From Parafannyhessea umbonata (GTDB lineage: Bacteria; Actinomycetota; Coriobacteriia; Coriobacteriales; Atopobiaceae): a stretch of 64,000 nucleotides of DNA. The translations under genes were made by a program, and so were the position numbers. How positions within the stretch are numbered: position 1 is the stretch's first letter; every line of letters begins with the position of its first letter. Of this stretch, positions 25,535-34,399 are shown piece after piece. The stretch covers positions 222,894-286,893 of the forward strand of contig NZ_FOGP01000001.1 in the NCBI RefSeq assembly GCF_900111255.1, in the 5' to 3' direction. The notes under the pieces are model-generated. The model had not been told where the DNA came from, ran no database searches, and was given only the letters and a program-made list of their open reading frames with translations.

Positions 25535-26254
25535 ATGTCACTCAGGTTCCGCATAGCCTTCTCGGCAGCGTGCGCCGTACTTGTCGCCCTGGTCTTTCTT
25601 GCCTATGGCAACCACGTGAGGGCAGAGGCGGAGCAGGTGCGCAGCGATGCAATAGCGCGCTATGGGGGCGAGGTTGTGAGCCTGGTGGTGGCCACGCGTT
25701 CCCTCGAGCCCGGCGACGTCGTCTCTCCGTCTGATGTCCAAACGCGCGACTGGATTGCCGACCTCGTGCCAGAGGGTTCCATAACGAGCGTCGACGGCGC
25801 CGTGGGACGCGAGGTGACCGTGCCCGTTTCGGGCAATGCCCCCATAACCGAACTTGCCTTCCGAGACTCGTCAGAGGTTGCCGAGGTGCCGTCGGGAAAG
25901 GTTGCCGTGAGCCTGGCGGTCAGCGACAAGCTTGGCCTGCCTCGCGGCGTCCGACAGGGCGCGGTCGTCTCCGCCTACCAGGTCGGCCAGGAGGGCGCCC
26001 GACTCATTGCCTCGGAGGCAACGGTGTTGTCCACGCCGTCCGCCGCGCAGGGCATCGGCTCTGCCGGGCAGGTCTCGCTTGCGGCCGCCCCCGAAGACGT
26101 TCCCGCACTGCTGTCTGCTGCGGCCTCGGGTGACCTGCGCCTCGTCTTGCCGGCTGACGACGCCCGGGAGGTCCCGAAGGGCTCCGCCGCGGCTCCCGAG
26201 GAGCTGAGGCCGATGGAAGAGGAGAAGGCCAAGGCTGCGGAGCCCGAGCCGTAG
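25535..26254 (+). CDS. SAF-domain protein of the Tad locus (CpaB/RcpC-like)
   Basis: Protein of 239 aa with an N-terminal membrane segment (residues about 5-25), then a SAF domain (VVATRSLEPGDVVSPSDVQTRDW) and a C-terminal acidic tail. In Tad systems CpaB/RcpC carries such a domain and helps organise the assembly complex at the cell surface. Here there is no secretin, so a role at the outer face of a single membrane is inferred. The ATG at 25535 has GGGAGG; the same frame is open upstream but runs through the rsgA terminator hairpin. First gene of the pilus cluster. Confidence 0.78.
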   Translation: MSLRFRIAFSAACAVLVALVFLAYGNHVRAEAEQVRSDAIARYGGEVVSLVVATRSLEPGDVVSPSDVQTRDWIADLVPEGSITSVDGAVGREVTVPVSGNAPITELAFRDSSEVAEVPSGKVAVSLAVSDKLGLPRGVRQGAVVSAYQVGQEGARLIASEATVLSTPSAAQGIGSAGQVSLAAAPEDVPALLSAAASGDLRLVLPADDAREVPKGSAAAPEELRPMEEEKAKAAEPEP

Positions 26255-26326
26255 CGGCTCTCCACGGCGTTGGGGCCAAGGCGCTTTTCACGTTTCGAAG
26301 AATTGTCTATTTGGAGGTGAGGGCTG

Positions 26327-27667
26327 ATGACGGAGATGTGGATCGGCTGCTGCGGAAGGGGCAGGGGGCGTGACCTTGCTCGGGCGCTGCGCTCGGTCGA
26401 ACCTTCCTCGACGCTGGTCGTCGTTCACGATGCGATGGGAATGAGGAACCGCTTCGCCGATGAGGTTCCGGGTGATGTCGGGGCGATAGTGGGCCTGAGC
26501 GACGAGGGCGTCTCCGACCTCAACCTGGCGGCCGCGATTGCCCATGACGGCAGGGCGGCGAGGGTTGTCCTGGTCACCTCCTCCGCATCCGGCTCGTTCC
26601 GCTCACGTGCCCGCCAGGCAGGCGTCAGCCTTGTGGTCGACCTCGACAGGCTGGACAATCAGAAAGACGAGTCGGGGCGTGCTCCCGCGCGCTTTGCCGC
26701 ACCTCAGGCAACTAGCTCTCCCTCCGCAAGCCAGGGCGCTCCAGTATCCGAGAGCGATGGGGGTCGCCCTGGGGAGGCGCCCTCGCGAGCGGAGGGGGAG
26801 CGGGAAGCTGCCGTCGCGGCGCCAAGCGACATCTCGGCAGGGGACGGGTCTGCCCCCGTCCTCGCGTTCGCATCGGGACGTGGTGGGGTCGGCAAGACGG
26901 CGCTCGTTGCCGTCTGCGCCGCATTGGCTGGGTCATGGGGGATGAGGGTGGCCCTGGTGGACCTTGACCTCTCGTGTGGAAATCTCTTTGCGTGCTTTGG
27001 AATCCGCCAGCCCGTTGATATCACGCGCATCTCGGGAGACGGCTCGCCGAGCAACGAGCTGTTGGGGAGGAGCTGCGCCCGCTGCCGCGACAACGTCTAC
27101 CTTTGGGGACCTTGCGAGCGGCCCGAGATGGCGGAGCTCGTGATGCCGCATGTCACGCGGCTGCTGGGATACCTGCGCGAGCGCTTCGACCTCGTTCTGG
27201 TCGACACCTCGACGACCTTTACCGATGCCGTGGCCCAGGCGGTGCAGGCGGCCGACCGCCTCGTGCTCGTGCACGATGGCGCGGTCGGCGCGATAGGGCC
27301 CGTCTCCCGCGCGAGCGGCCTGGCCGTGAGACTGGGCGTGGCGCGCACGCGCATCGTTCGCGTCGAGAACTTCGCCGACCCAAGGAGCAGGGGCGAGCCA
27401 AACCTCGGACGTGCCGAGGTGGGGCTAGAGGGCGCGCGGCTCTTTCGCGTTATGGATGGAGGAGGAGAGGTGAGTGAGTGCCTTTCGTCAGGCCATGCCG
27501 TAGAGCTTGCGTCCGAGCCCGGCGAGTTCGTCGACTCCGTCTCACTCCTCCTGGCGACGCTGCTCAACGATTTGGGCGCGCTTCCCGAGTCCGCACGCTT
27601 CGCACTCGAGCCCAGCGGCCACAAACCCCGGTTCTCGCTCTTCTCGTTGAGGAAGGCGGCCAACTGA
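26327..27667 (+). CDS. TadZ/CpaE-like pilus localisation ATPase
   Basis: Protein of 446 aa. The N-terminal third resembles a receiver-like domain; residues about 120-175 form a Pro/Ser/Glu-rich linker; the rest is a MinD/ParA-type ATPase with the deviant Walker A FASGRGGVGKTA and ALVDLDLSCGNL. In Tad systems TadZ/CpaE positions the pilus machine at its cell site. GGAGGTGAGGGCTG precedes the ATG. The stop overlaps the tadA start as TGATG, so the two are translationally coupled. Confidence 0.85.
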   Translation: MTEMWIGCCGRGRGRDLARALRSVEPSSTLVVVHDAMGMRNRFADEVPGDVGAIVGLSDEGVSDLNLAAAIAHDGRAARVVLVTSSASGSFRSRARQAGVSLVVDLDRLDNQKDESGRAPARFAAPQATSSPSASQGAPVSESDGGRPGEAPSRAEGEREAAVAAPSDISAGDGSAPVLAFASGRGGVGKTALVAVCAALAGSWGMRVALVDLDLSCGNLFACFGIRQPVDITRISGDGSPSNELLGRSCARCRDNVYLWGPCERPEMAELVMPHVTRLLGYLRERFDLVLVDTSTTFTDAVAQAVQAADRLVLVHDGAVGAIGPVSRASGLAVRLGVARTRIVRVENFADPRSRGEPNLGRAEVGLEGARLFRVMDGGGEVSECLSSGHAVELASEPGEFVDSVSLLLATLLNDLGALPESARFALEPSGHKPRFSLFSLRKAAN

Positions 27668-28998
27668 TGAGTGTCCTCGAACGCGTCGTCCAACGTGAGG
27701 GCTCCCAGGAGGTCTCGTCTACCAGGAGGAAGTCGAGGGAGCTCGGCAAGAAGCTGCGCGAGCAGCTCGTGGACTGCCTCGGCTTAGAGGTGATAGCCGG
27801 TATGGTCGACGGTGACGGCGGCAGGAGGGTTCGAGACGAGCTTGCGGTAACGTGTCGTTCGCTGCTGAACGACGAGGCGTATGACAACCTCTTGGAATCC
27901 GAGCGAGATCAGATCGTCCGCGAGGTCCTCGACGACGTCTGCGGGCTCGGCCCAATCCAGTCCCTTCTGGATGACGACGACGTGAGCGAAGTCATCGTGA
28001 ACGGGCCCGAACGCATCTTCTACGAGCGCGGTGGCAGGCTCTGCCAGTCGGAGGCCTCGTTCGAGTCCTCCGAGCAGGTCTTGACGATCATCGACAGGAT
28101 CTTGGCGCCACTCGGTCGAAGGCTCGACCGCGCGAGCCCCATCGTCAACGCGCGTCTTGCGAACGGTGACCGCGTCAACGCAGTTGCTGACCCCATCGCG
28201 ATAGGCGGTCCAGCCGTGACCATAAGGAAGTTCTCGAACAGGATTACGTCGCTCTCGGAGCTCGTGCGACTCGGCGCCCTGCCGCAATGGTATGCGCAGC
28301 TCCTGACGTGGGCGGTCAGGACCCGAAGGGACGTGGCGGTCGCGGGCGGCACCGGATCGGGCAAGACGACGCTGCTCAACGCGCTCTCCTGCGAGATCGG
28401 CCTGGACGAGCGCATCGTGACGATAGAGGACTCCGCCGAGCTGCGCTTCAATACCCATCCTGACGTGGTGAGACTCGAGGCCCGAGACGCGTCGATCGAG
28501 GGTACGGGCGAGATAACCATCCGCGACCTCGTCAAGAACGCGCTGCGCATGCGACCCGACCGCATCGTGGTCGGAGAGGTCCGCTCGTCCGAGGCCATCG
28601 ACATGCTGACCGCGATGAACACCGGACATGACGGCTCTCTCACGACGCTTCATGCGGGGACGCCGGACGAGGCCATCATGAGGCTGGTGCTCATGGCCCG
28701 CTTTGGCATGGACCTGCCCACCGACATCATCGAGGAGCAGATCGCGACGGCGTTGGACGTCCTGGTGATGTCGAACAGGTTCCCGGACGGTGAGAGGCGC
28801 ATCACGACGCTCAGCGAGGTCTCGCACGCGCCGGGAGGAGGCGTCGGTCTGACGGAATGTGTCGCGTTCGACAAGGGGACGCGCACCTGGCGGTTCGTGG
28901 AGGAGCCGCGCTTCGTAGAGGAGTCGCTGAAGTCTGGAGCCCTGCCGCGAAAGGAGGTCGAGCAGTGGAGACGCTTGGTGCCTGTGCAGTCGGCCTGA
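27667..28998 (+). CDS. tadA: Tad pilus assembly ATPase TadA/CpaF
   Basis: Type II/IV secretion ATPase of 443 aa that drives Flp pilus assembly from the cytosol. Walker A GGTGSGKTTLLN, Asp-box-like EDSAELRF, Walker B VVGEVRSSEAIDML and the His-box GHDGSLTTLHAGTPDEAIMRL are all seen. The N-terminal domain (about residues 1-180) contains VSEVIVNGPERIFYERGG, typical of CpaF. The start at 27667 overlaps the preceding stop (TGATG). Downstream tadB begins inside its 3' end. Confidence 0.95.
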   Translation: MSVLERVVQREGSQEVSSTRRKSRELGKKLREQLVDCLGLEVIAGMVDGDGGRRVRDELAVTCRSLLNDEAYDNLLESERDQIVREVLDDVCGLGPIQSLLDDDDVSEVIVNGPERIFYERGGRLCQSEASFESSEQVLTIIDRILAPLGRRLDRASPIVNARLANGDRVNAVADPIAIGGPAVTIRKFSNRITSLSELVRLGALPQWYAQLLTWAVRTRRDVAVAGGTGSGKTTLLNALSCEIGLDERIVTIEDSAELRFNTHPDVVRLEARDASIEGTGEITIRDLVKNALRMRPDRIVVGEVRSSEAIDMLTAMNTGHDGSLTTLHAGTPDEAIMRLVLMARFGMDLPTDIIEEQIATALDVLVMSNRFPDGERRITTLSEVSHAPGGGVGLTECVAFDKGTRTWRFVEEPRFVEESLKSGALPRKEVEQWRRLVPVQSA

Positions 28999-29888
28999 TT
29001 GCGGGTGTCTGGTGCCTGCTCGAGCTGAGGAGGAGGGCTCGCCCGGCCGTCCTCCACCGATCGGAGACCATGCGGCTGCTCCGAAGGCTGCTCGCTTTGG
29101 TTGGTAGGACAGTGCTCGTCAGATGGCTGTCGAGGCTCGCCTCTTGGTCACGTGTCGGCCTTTCCGTGTCAGAACGTGCCGGGGAGGAGGTCGCTTCAGC
29201 CGAGAAGGGCATTGCACTCGTTGTCGTGCTGTCCCTTGCGGCCGGGCTTCTCCTGTCGCTGCTTGCCCAGTCGCCCTTGGGGCTTGCGCTCGTGCCGCTG
29301 GCAGCGTTTGCCCTCGTGCCTGCGTTCGACGCGGGTTGCGAAAGGAGGCGGCGCGCGGAGCTGACCCGCGCCATGCCCCAGGCGTTTCGCACCCTTGCGG
29401 TTGCGATGGGTTCTGGGGAGACGCTGTCCCAGGCAATTGCGTACGTGGGCTCTCATCAGGGCGGTGCTGTGGGGAAGGCCTTCTGCCGGGCGTCGCTTCG
29501 CCTGAGGTGCGGCCAGTCTGCGGGTGAGGCGCTGGGAGACCTGCCCGACGACCTCGACGCGCCTGGGGTGGGGCTTCTTGCGACGGTCCTGACCATTGCC
29601 CAACGTACGGGCAGTCCCCTGAAGGAGATGCTCGGGCGGGCGGCGACTCTGGTGGAACGGCAGGGCGAACTTGAGAGGCTGCTTGCCGTCAAGACGGCTC
29701 AGGTGAGGATGTCCGTGCGTATGGTGAGCTCTCTGCCCGTGGTGATGCTGGTCACGCTCTCGCTCATATCGCCTGACTTTCGCCAGGGACTCGCGACACC
29801 CATTGGCATTGCGTGCGTGGTGGTGGCTGCCGTGATGGACGCCACGGCACTCGTGATCATCAGGCGACTCATGAAGGGGGTGCTGTGA
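28965..29888 (+). CDS. tadB: Tad pilus platform protein TadB
   Basis: Inner-membrane platform protein of 307 aa with a type II secretion F domain (MPQAFRTLAVAMGSGETLSQAI, then EALGDLPDDLDAPGVGLLATVLTIAQRTGSPL). Hydrophobic segments lie near the N-terminus, around residues 85-120 and at the C-terminus. The start is a GTG at 28965, chosen for the near-perfect AAGGAGGT eight bases upstream, overlapping tadA by 34 bases. It pairs with TadC to form the base on which TadA acts. The stop overlaps tadC as TGATG. Confidence 0.9.
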   Translation: METLGACAVGLIAGVWCLLELRRRARPAVLHRSETMRLLRRLLALVGRTVLVRWLSRLASWSRVGLSVSERAGEEVASAEKGIALVVVLSLAAGLLLSLLAQSPLGLALVPLAAFALVPAFDAGCERRRRAELTRAMPQAFRTLAVAMGSGETLSQAIAYVGSHQGGAVGKAFCRASLRLRCGQSAGEALGDLPDDLDAPGVGLLATVLTIAQRTGSPLKEMLGRAATLVERQGELERLLAVKTAQVRMSVRMVSSLPVVMLVTLSLISPDFRQGLATPIGIACVVVAAVMDATALVIIRRLMKGVL

Positions 29889-30547
29889 TGGATGCCGTCT
29901 TTGTTGTCGTCGAAGCGTCTCTGTCTCTTGTCACCTTCACCTTATTGTTCGTGACGCTAGGCGGCAGAGGGAGGTTGGGAGGAGTCATCGGGAGGCCGCA
30001 GCCCGTCGCAGGTGCGGGCCTTGGGCTCCTCGTCAGCCTGGCGCGTCGGCTCCCCCTGGTGAGCAAGCTCGAAAGGCACGAGCGCCTTTCGGAGCAGAGG
30101 GCGGCCTGCCTGAGGCAGATGCCCGCCCTTCTCGACGTGTTGGGACTGGGCCTGAGCTCGGGGCTCTCCTTCGACGCCTCCCTCGAGCTTTACTGCGATC
30201 GCTACGACAACGAGCTCTCGCATGCGTTTCGTGCGGCTCTCGTTTCTTGGCGGCTTGGTATGGCATCGAGGCAGGAAGCGTTGTGGTCGCTTGCCGACGA
30301 GACGGGGGTGTCTGCGGTCCGCTCGTTCGCTACGACCGTCACGCAGGCGCTCGAGTTCGGCTCGCCTCTTGCCGAGGCGCTGGAGAGGCAGTCGCAGGAG
30401 ATTCGCGACGAGCGGCGCTCGCAGGTGGAGGAGGCGATCGAGAAGGTCCCCGTCAAGATGCTCGTTCCCTTGGGAACCCTCATCGTGCCCGCGATGCTGC
30501 TCTCGATTTTGGGGCCTCTGGTCGGCTCGTCGCTCGCCGTCGGGTGA
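29888..30547 (+). CDS. tadC: Tad pilus platform protein TadC
   Basis: Second platform protein, 219 aa, shorter than typical TadC. A first hydrophobic segment starts at residue 2 and a last pair closes the protein (KMLVPLGTLIVPAMLLSILGP). The F-domain core reads MPALLDVLGLGLSSGLSFDASLELY, and a second F-motif is near SPLAEALERQSQEIRDERR. Start overlaps tadB stop. The Flp pilin gene begins 38 bases later. Confidence 0.9.
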   Translation: MDAVFVVVEASLSLVTFTLLFVTLGGRGRLGGVIGRPQPVAGAGLGLLVSLARRLPLVSKLERHERLSEQRAACLRQMPALLDVLGLGLSSGLSFDASLELYCDRYDNELSHAFRAALVSWRLGMASRQEALWSLADETGVSAVRSFATTVTQALEFGSPLAEALERQSQEIRDERRSQVEEAIEKVPVKMLVPLGTLIVPAMLLSILGPLVGSSLAVG

Positions 30548-30585
30548 GGAAGGAAAACTGCTGGCAGCTTTTGAGGAAGGGACTG

Positions 30586-30774
30586 ATGGACATGCAGCTA
30601 AGCGAGAAGACAAAGTTCATTGCGCTGTTGAGGGACGAATCTGGCCAGGGGACGACCGAGTACGCGATTCTCGTTGGCGTCCTCGTGGTCATCGCGATCC
30701 TCGCCATCGTGAGCTTCAGGGGAAAGGTTCAGGAGCTGTGGGAGGCAATCTCCTCCGGCATCGGGTCCCTGTGA
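30586..30774 (+). CDS. flp: Flp/Fap-type pilin
   Basis: Major pilin candidate of 62 aa, the type IVb (Flp) prepilin. The leader ends in RDESG; cleavage by a prepilin peptidase after this Gly gives a mature end QGTTEYAIL with Glu at +5 and Tyr at +6, the hallmark of the Flp family. A 20-residue hydrophobic stem follows (AILVGVLVVIAILAIVSF) and then a short polar tail. GAGGAAGGG precedes the ATG at 30586. Subunits would polymerise into adhesive fibres. No prepilin peptidase gene is in this cluster. Confidence 0.92.
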   Translation: MDMQLSEKTKFIALLRDESGQGTTEYAILVGVLVVIAILAIVSFRGKVQELWEAISSGIGSL

Positions 30775-31235
30775 GGGGGCCACGCGGCAGGCGCAGGGGG
30801 TGCTTGCTCGTCTCGATCGCTCTTCTGGCCGCCTTCCTCGGTGGATTCCTCTCGTTGGGAACGGTGCTCTCCTCTCCCGGCGGCGCTTCGAAAGGGCCGA
30901 CGGAAGAGGCCCCGCATGGCTTCGCTCCCTCACAGGGCGAGGGAGGCCGCGTGGATGCGGGAGCCAAGGGGGAAACCAGGCAGAGCGGCCGCAGCCTGCA
31001 GGAGGAGGCCGCCGACGTCCTTACCTCCTACAGGGGCCGAGGCGACTGTGCCCTGGCCGAGGCGGGATACCTCGACCTTTTGGGGAACGTGTGGTCCTGC
31101 ATCGTGCAGGGGGACGGCTGGGTCGACATCTGCGTGGTGCGCTCCGTCGGCGAGGGGTCCGAGGTCAAGGTGACGCATCTGGACCGCAACGAATGGGAGA
31201 GGGGCTCTGAAGATGTGGGAGCTGGTGCGCCATGA
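30771..31235 (+). CDS. membrane-anchored hypothetical protein in Tad operon
   Basis: Protein of 154 aa not recognised. A basic N-terminus (RGPRGRRRG) precedes one hydrophobic segment (LLVSIALLAAFLGGFLSLG), so it is probably anchored with the rest outside. The outer part is polar and low in complexity up to residue 85, then a folded-looking region with CALAEAGYLDLLGNVWSCIVQGDGWVDICVV (three Cys). No ATG exists in the frame; the GTG at 30771 overlapping the flp stop (GTGA) was chosen although no clear ribosome site is seen. Its position between two pilin-like genes suggests a pilus accessory protein. Confidence 0.6.
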   Translation: MRGPRGRRRGCLLVSIALLAAFLGGFLSLGTVLSSPGGASKGPTEEAPHGFAPSQGEGGRVDAGAKGETRQSGRSLQEEAADVLTSYRGRGDCALAEAGYLDLLGNVWSCIVQGDGWVDICVVRSVGEGSEVKVTHLDRNEWERGSEDVGAGAP

Positions 31236-31434
31236 ACAAGGACGATTCTCGAGGGGACAGTCCACAATTGAATACCTGCTGGTCTTCGTTGCCTTCATTG
31301 CGCTTGCCGTCGCACTTGCGTCGGTTTGGAGGGCGGGGAGCGAGGGGTCTCTGCTTGGCTACTCGATCCGCGCGTCGTCGCATCTTGTCGGAGAAGGGCT
31401 TGCCCCTGCGCTCCAAGACGTCTTGCTGTACTGA
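31213..31434 (+). CDS. second small pilin-like protein
   Basis: Protein of 73 aa with a class III (prepilin) signal: leader ending RFSRG, then QSTIEYLLVFVAF with Glu at +5 and Tyr at +6, and a hydrophobic stem. The C-terminal part is longer than in Flp. It may be a minor pilin. GAGAGGGG lies upstream of the ATG, and the gene overlaps its predecessor by 23 bases. Confidence 0.75.
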   Translation: MWELVRHEQGRFSRGQSTIEYLLVFVAFIALAVALASVWRAGSEGSLLGYSIRASSHLVGEGLAPALQDVLLY

Positions 31435-31900
31435 CGGACCTTGGCGGTGTCGGGGGCAGGCGACGATAGAGGCGGCAGTCCTTCTCCCCTCGGTCATGCT
31501 GCTCTTTGCGATTCTGCTCGAGCCTGCGTGCCTCTCGTACACGCGGACCATCATGCGGGCCACGGCGTGCGAGACGGCACGGGTCGCGGCAACGGACTAC
31601 GACGGTGACCTGGACGATTGCAAGGGCTTTGCCCTCCGGCGCCTGGCGGCGGTGCCCGAGGTCCCACTCTTTCACGTGGGAGGAAAGGCCGACTGGCAGG
31701 TCGACATCGAACGAGGCGAGCACGAGGTCAAGGTGGCGATCAGGGGCCATGCGAGGCCACTTCCCCTGATGGGCGTCGTCGCCTCTGCGCTTGGAGAGTC
31801 CGACGGGGAAGGCGTCGTGCTTAGGGTCGAGGTAAGCGAGAAGGTCAGACCGGATTGGCTGGGTGGTTCATATGAGTCATGGCAGCAGATATGGGGGTGA
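31400..31900 (+). CDS. TadE-like pilus protein (first copy)
   Basis: TadE-like minor pilin of about 166 aa. The prepilin-type signal reads WRCRG then QATIEAAVLLPSVMLL, followed by a long hydrophobic stem and a periplasm-facing domain rich in charged residues. No ATG is available; I chose a TTG at 31400 with GGAG six bases upstream, overlapping the preceding gene by 35 bases. The start is uncertain but the frame is clear from the conserved signal and GC3 bias. Confidence 0.72.
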   Translation: MPLRSKTSCCTDGPWRCRGQATIEAAVLLPSVMLLFAILLEPACLSYTRTIMRATACETARVAATDYDGDLDDCKGFALRRLAAVPEVPLFHVGGKADWQVDIERGEHEVKVAIRGHARPLPLMGVVASALGESDGEGVVLRVEVSEKVRPDWLGGSYESWQQIWG

Positions 31901-33941
31901 GGGCCCATGCGAGGAGGCGTGCGCTCCAATAGGAATCGGGACGTTCGTTCGAGAGGACGGAGGCTACACGACCGTCGCCGTCGCGGTCGCTCTACTCATG
32001 AGCCTCGTGCTGGTCTTCGCGACAGCGACGATAGGGTGGAGCGTCGCCAGGGCCGCGGACGTCCAGACGGTCGCTGATGCTGCAGCCTTGTCGGGGTCGA
32101 ACGTTGTCGCCGCCTACTCGACCATCGCGCAGGTGCTGGACGCCTGCGTGCTCAGCATGGGCCTGCTGGGCGTCGTCGTGTTTGCGGTCGGGCTCATCAT
32201 GGCGGCTGTCCCCCTGCTTGCGGGCGCCTCTCCGCCCGTGATCGATGCGGGAAAGAAGATTCTGGCCGCCCGTCGCGACTTCGCCAAGAGCGCGGCCGAG
32301 GGACTTCGGCGCCTTGAGGCCGCCCTCCCGGCGATCGTGTCGGCGAACTCCGCCTCGACGGTCGCGGCCAACGCGCGGCTTGGGGTCTCGTACTCCGGCC
32401 TCGCGGTGGCGTTTCCCACGGAGAGCCAGTCGGACTTCTCGAGCCTGGCCGATGACCTCGATCCTGCCGAGATGGAGCAGGCCGCCGAGGAGCTGAGGCA
32501 GGCAAGCGAGGAGAAGCGCGAGGCAGCCGAGCGGGCGCGTGCAGCGCGAGATCGCGCCTGGCGCGCGGACAACATCGATGACCCGCTCTGCATGAGGAGC
32601 CGCGCCCAGACGCTGGCGGGGCTCACCGCGGGCCTCAACCCCTATTACGCCACGCCGGAGTCCTGGCGCTTCGACTACGCGCGCATCAGGGCGTGCAACT
32701 ACTACCTGACGCGCATGAGGGAGGAGGCTCCTGTCACCGGTTCGGCGGCGGAGCTCACGCGCTCCTGCGCGAGGGCGAGATTCTATTCGTATGCGTACCA
32801 GAAAATCTGTGCGGCGACGTGCATCGAGGCCGACGTCGTATCCATTGACCTTCCCGAGCTTCCCCATAGCAGGGATACGGTTCGTGCGACCGAGCTCTAT
32901 ACCGAGCGAATCTGGCCTTGCACTATCGAGGGGAGCAGGAGGGTCCTCCACTGCTCCTCGTCGTGTCCGGGCGCGACGGGTGCGTCATCTGCCTACGCCT
33001 CGCTTTCCGACGTAGACCACGGCGGGGCCGAGCGCTGCGACGTCTGCCAGATGGACGCGCTTGCCATGGGCAACGTTGCGAACGCATCCACGAACATCGA
33101 CAACGGCTTCGAGCACTACTGGCGCATCGTCGTCGAGGCGTCTCGCGACTACCAGCAGGCGAAGGCCGAGGAGGCACAGGCCGAGGAGCGAATGAGGGAG
33201 GCGGCCGAGAAGAGCGGAAGTGCCTTCGAACGGGTCATGGCCTACCTTTCGGCGCCCAGGCCCAAACTGTGCCCCCCGGGCGCGCATGGATGTATAGCAT
33301 TCGTCATGCGCGCGAACCCGAGTGCCCCACCCTCGTCGCTTGTGGGCTCGTTCCTGGAGTCGGGGGAGATACCTGCCGGCGCGGCCGTCTCGGCCGCGAC
33401 CCTCGCACCCGACGACGCGACAGACAGCCACAACGTCCTCTCGAGCGTCTTCGACGGAATCTCAAGCGAGACGGGGGAGCTTCTGCCGGGTGCCCTCGAC
33501 GGCATCTGCGGACTGTGGGGCGATCTCCTCGTTGGCTATGGGTCGGCTTACGGGAACGTCAAGGAATCCATGGGCAACTTCATCGACGGGGCGGAAAACG
33601 TGCTCGGCGAGAAGACGGGCCAGTGGCTGCGCGACAAGATTCTGGGAACCATCTCGGCGGCCGGTATCGAGCCCGCTGACATGCGCCTTAGGAAGCCAGT
33701 TCTCACAAACAGCCAGTATATCCTCGACAAAAACGGAGGCTCGAAGATTGCCGAGGTCAGGGCATTCATTTCGACACTTCCCGATGATCCGGGAGAGGTG
33801 GTCGACGCGTGCCTCTCGAAGCTGGGGGAGGAGCTGGGCGAGGTCGACGTCACGGTTGCGGAGATTCCCGTCCCCGGCCTGGAAGGCACGAGCATTCCCT
33901 TGACGATCAACTTGGGGGACCTGATGGGGGCGGTGGCATGA
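31872..33941 (+). CDS. large TadG-like pilus protein
   Basis: Protein of 689 aa. The N-terminus matches the TadE/TadG-like Flp assembly domain: EDGGYTTVAVAVALLMSLVLVF, then ARAADVQTVADAAALSGSNVVAA. A second hydrophobic stretch lies near residues 90-120. Coiled-coil-prone segments rich in Ala, Glu and Arg occur near 190-230 and 430-470. A Cys-rich middle part (about 240-400) has CSSSCPG and a CDVCQ pair, suggesting disulfides or metal binding outside the cell. In known Tad systems TadG-like proteins sit in the membrane and support pilus assembly. ATG at 31872 lies inside the end of the previous gene. Confidence 0.75.
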   Translation: MSHGSRYGGEGPCEEACAPIGIGTFVREDGGYTTVAVAVALLMSLVLVFATATIGWSVARAADVQTVADAAALSGSNVVAAYSTIAQVLDACVLSMGLLGVVVFAVGLIMAAVPLLAGASPPVIDAGKKILAARRDFAKSAAEGLRRLEAALPAIVSANSASTVAANARLGVSYSGLAVAFPTESQSDFSSLADDLDPAEMEQAAEELRQASEEKREAAERARAARDRAWRADNIDDPLCMRSRAQTLAGLTAGLNPYYATPESWRFDYARIRACNYYLTRMREEAPVTGSAAELTRSCARARFYSYAYQKICAATCIEADVVSIDLPELPHSRDTVRATELYTERIWPCTIEGSRRVLHCSSSCPGATGASSAYASLSDVDHGGAERCDVCQMDALAMGNVANASTNIDNGFEHYWRIVVEASRDYQQAKAEEAQAEERMREAAEKSGSAFERVMAYLSAPRPKLCPPGAHGCIAFVMRANPSAPPSSLVGSFLESGEIPAGAAVSAATLAPDDATDSHNVLSSVFDGISSETGELLPGALDGICGLWGDLLVGYGSAYGNVKESMGNFIDGAENVLGEKTGQWLRDKILGTISAAGIEPADMRLRKPVLTNSQYILDKNGGSKIAEVRAFISTLPDDPGEVVDACLSKLGEELGEVDVTVAEIPVPGLEGTSIPLTINLGDLMGAVA

Positions 33942-34399
33942 GTCGGGAGAACCGTGGCCAGATGACCGTCGAGTTCGCCGTTCTCATGCCCGTCGTGATT
34001 GTCGTGGCGCTCGTCGTGTTCAATCTCACGAAATTCTGCGAGATGTGCGCCGTCTTCGACCGCGTCTCGAAGGATGCCGTCCTGTCGCAGGGGGTGGCGC
34101 CGTCGGGGGACCAGGCCACGTCGACTTCCGTCGATGCCGTGCGCTCCGCCATCGAGGCGGCGGTTGACTCCAGACAGTGCGAGATAGAGGTCACGGCCGA
34201 GCGCTCCTCGGAAGGCGCGCGAGGGGAGGGTGTCACGTTTCCCGTCTCTCCTCTTTTGACGACCTACCACTGCAAGCTGCGCTTTCGGCCGTGGCCCTCG
34301 TCCTTCTCCCTTGCGGGCGTCTTGTTCTCTCCGCCGCCTTTTTTGGTCCACGAGCGAACGATCGTCGTCGACAGGTTCAGACCGGGGGTGGTCGCCTGA
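33938..34399 (+). CDS. TadE-like pilus protein (second copy)
   Basis: TadE-like protein of 153 aa. Short leader ENRG, then QMTVEFAVLMPVVIVVALVVF with Glu at +5, a single stem segment and an extracellular domain with two Cys close after the stem (FCEMC). ATG overlaps the preceding stop by four bases (ATGA). Together with the first TadE-like protein it probably forms minor subunits of the pilus. Confidence 0.8.
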   Translation: MSRENRGQMTVEFAVLMPVVIVVALVVFNLTKFCEMCAVFDRVSKDAVLSQGVAPSGDQATSTSVDAVRSAIEAAVDSRQCEIEVTAERSSEGARGEGVTFPVSPLLTTYHCKLRFRPWPSSFSLAGVLFSPPPFLVHERTIVVDRFRPGVVA

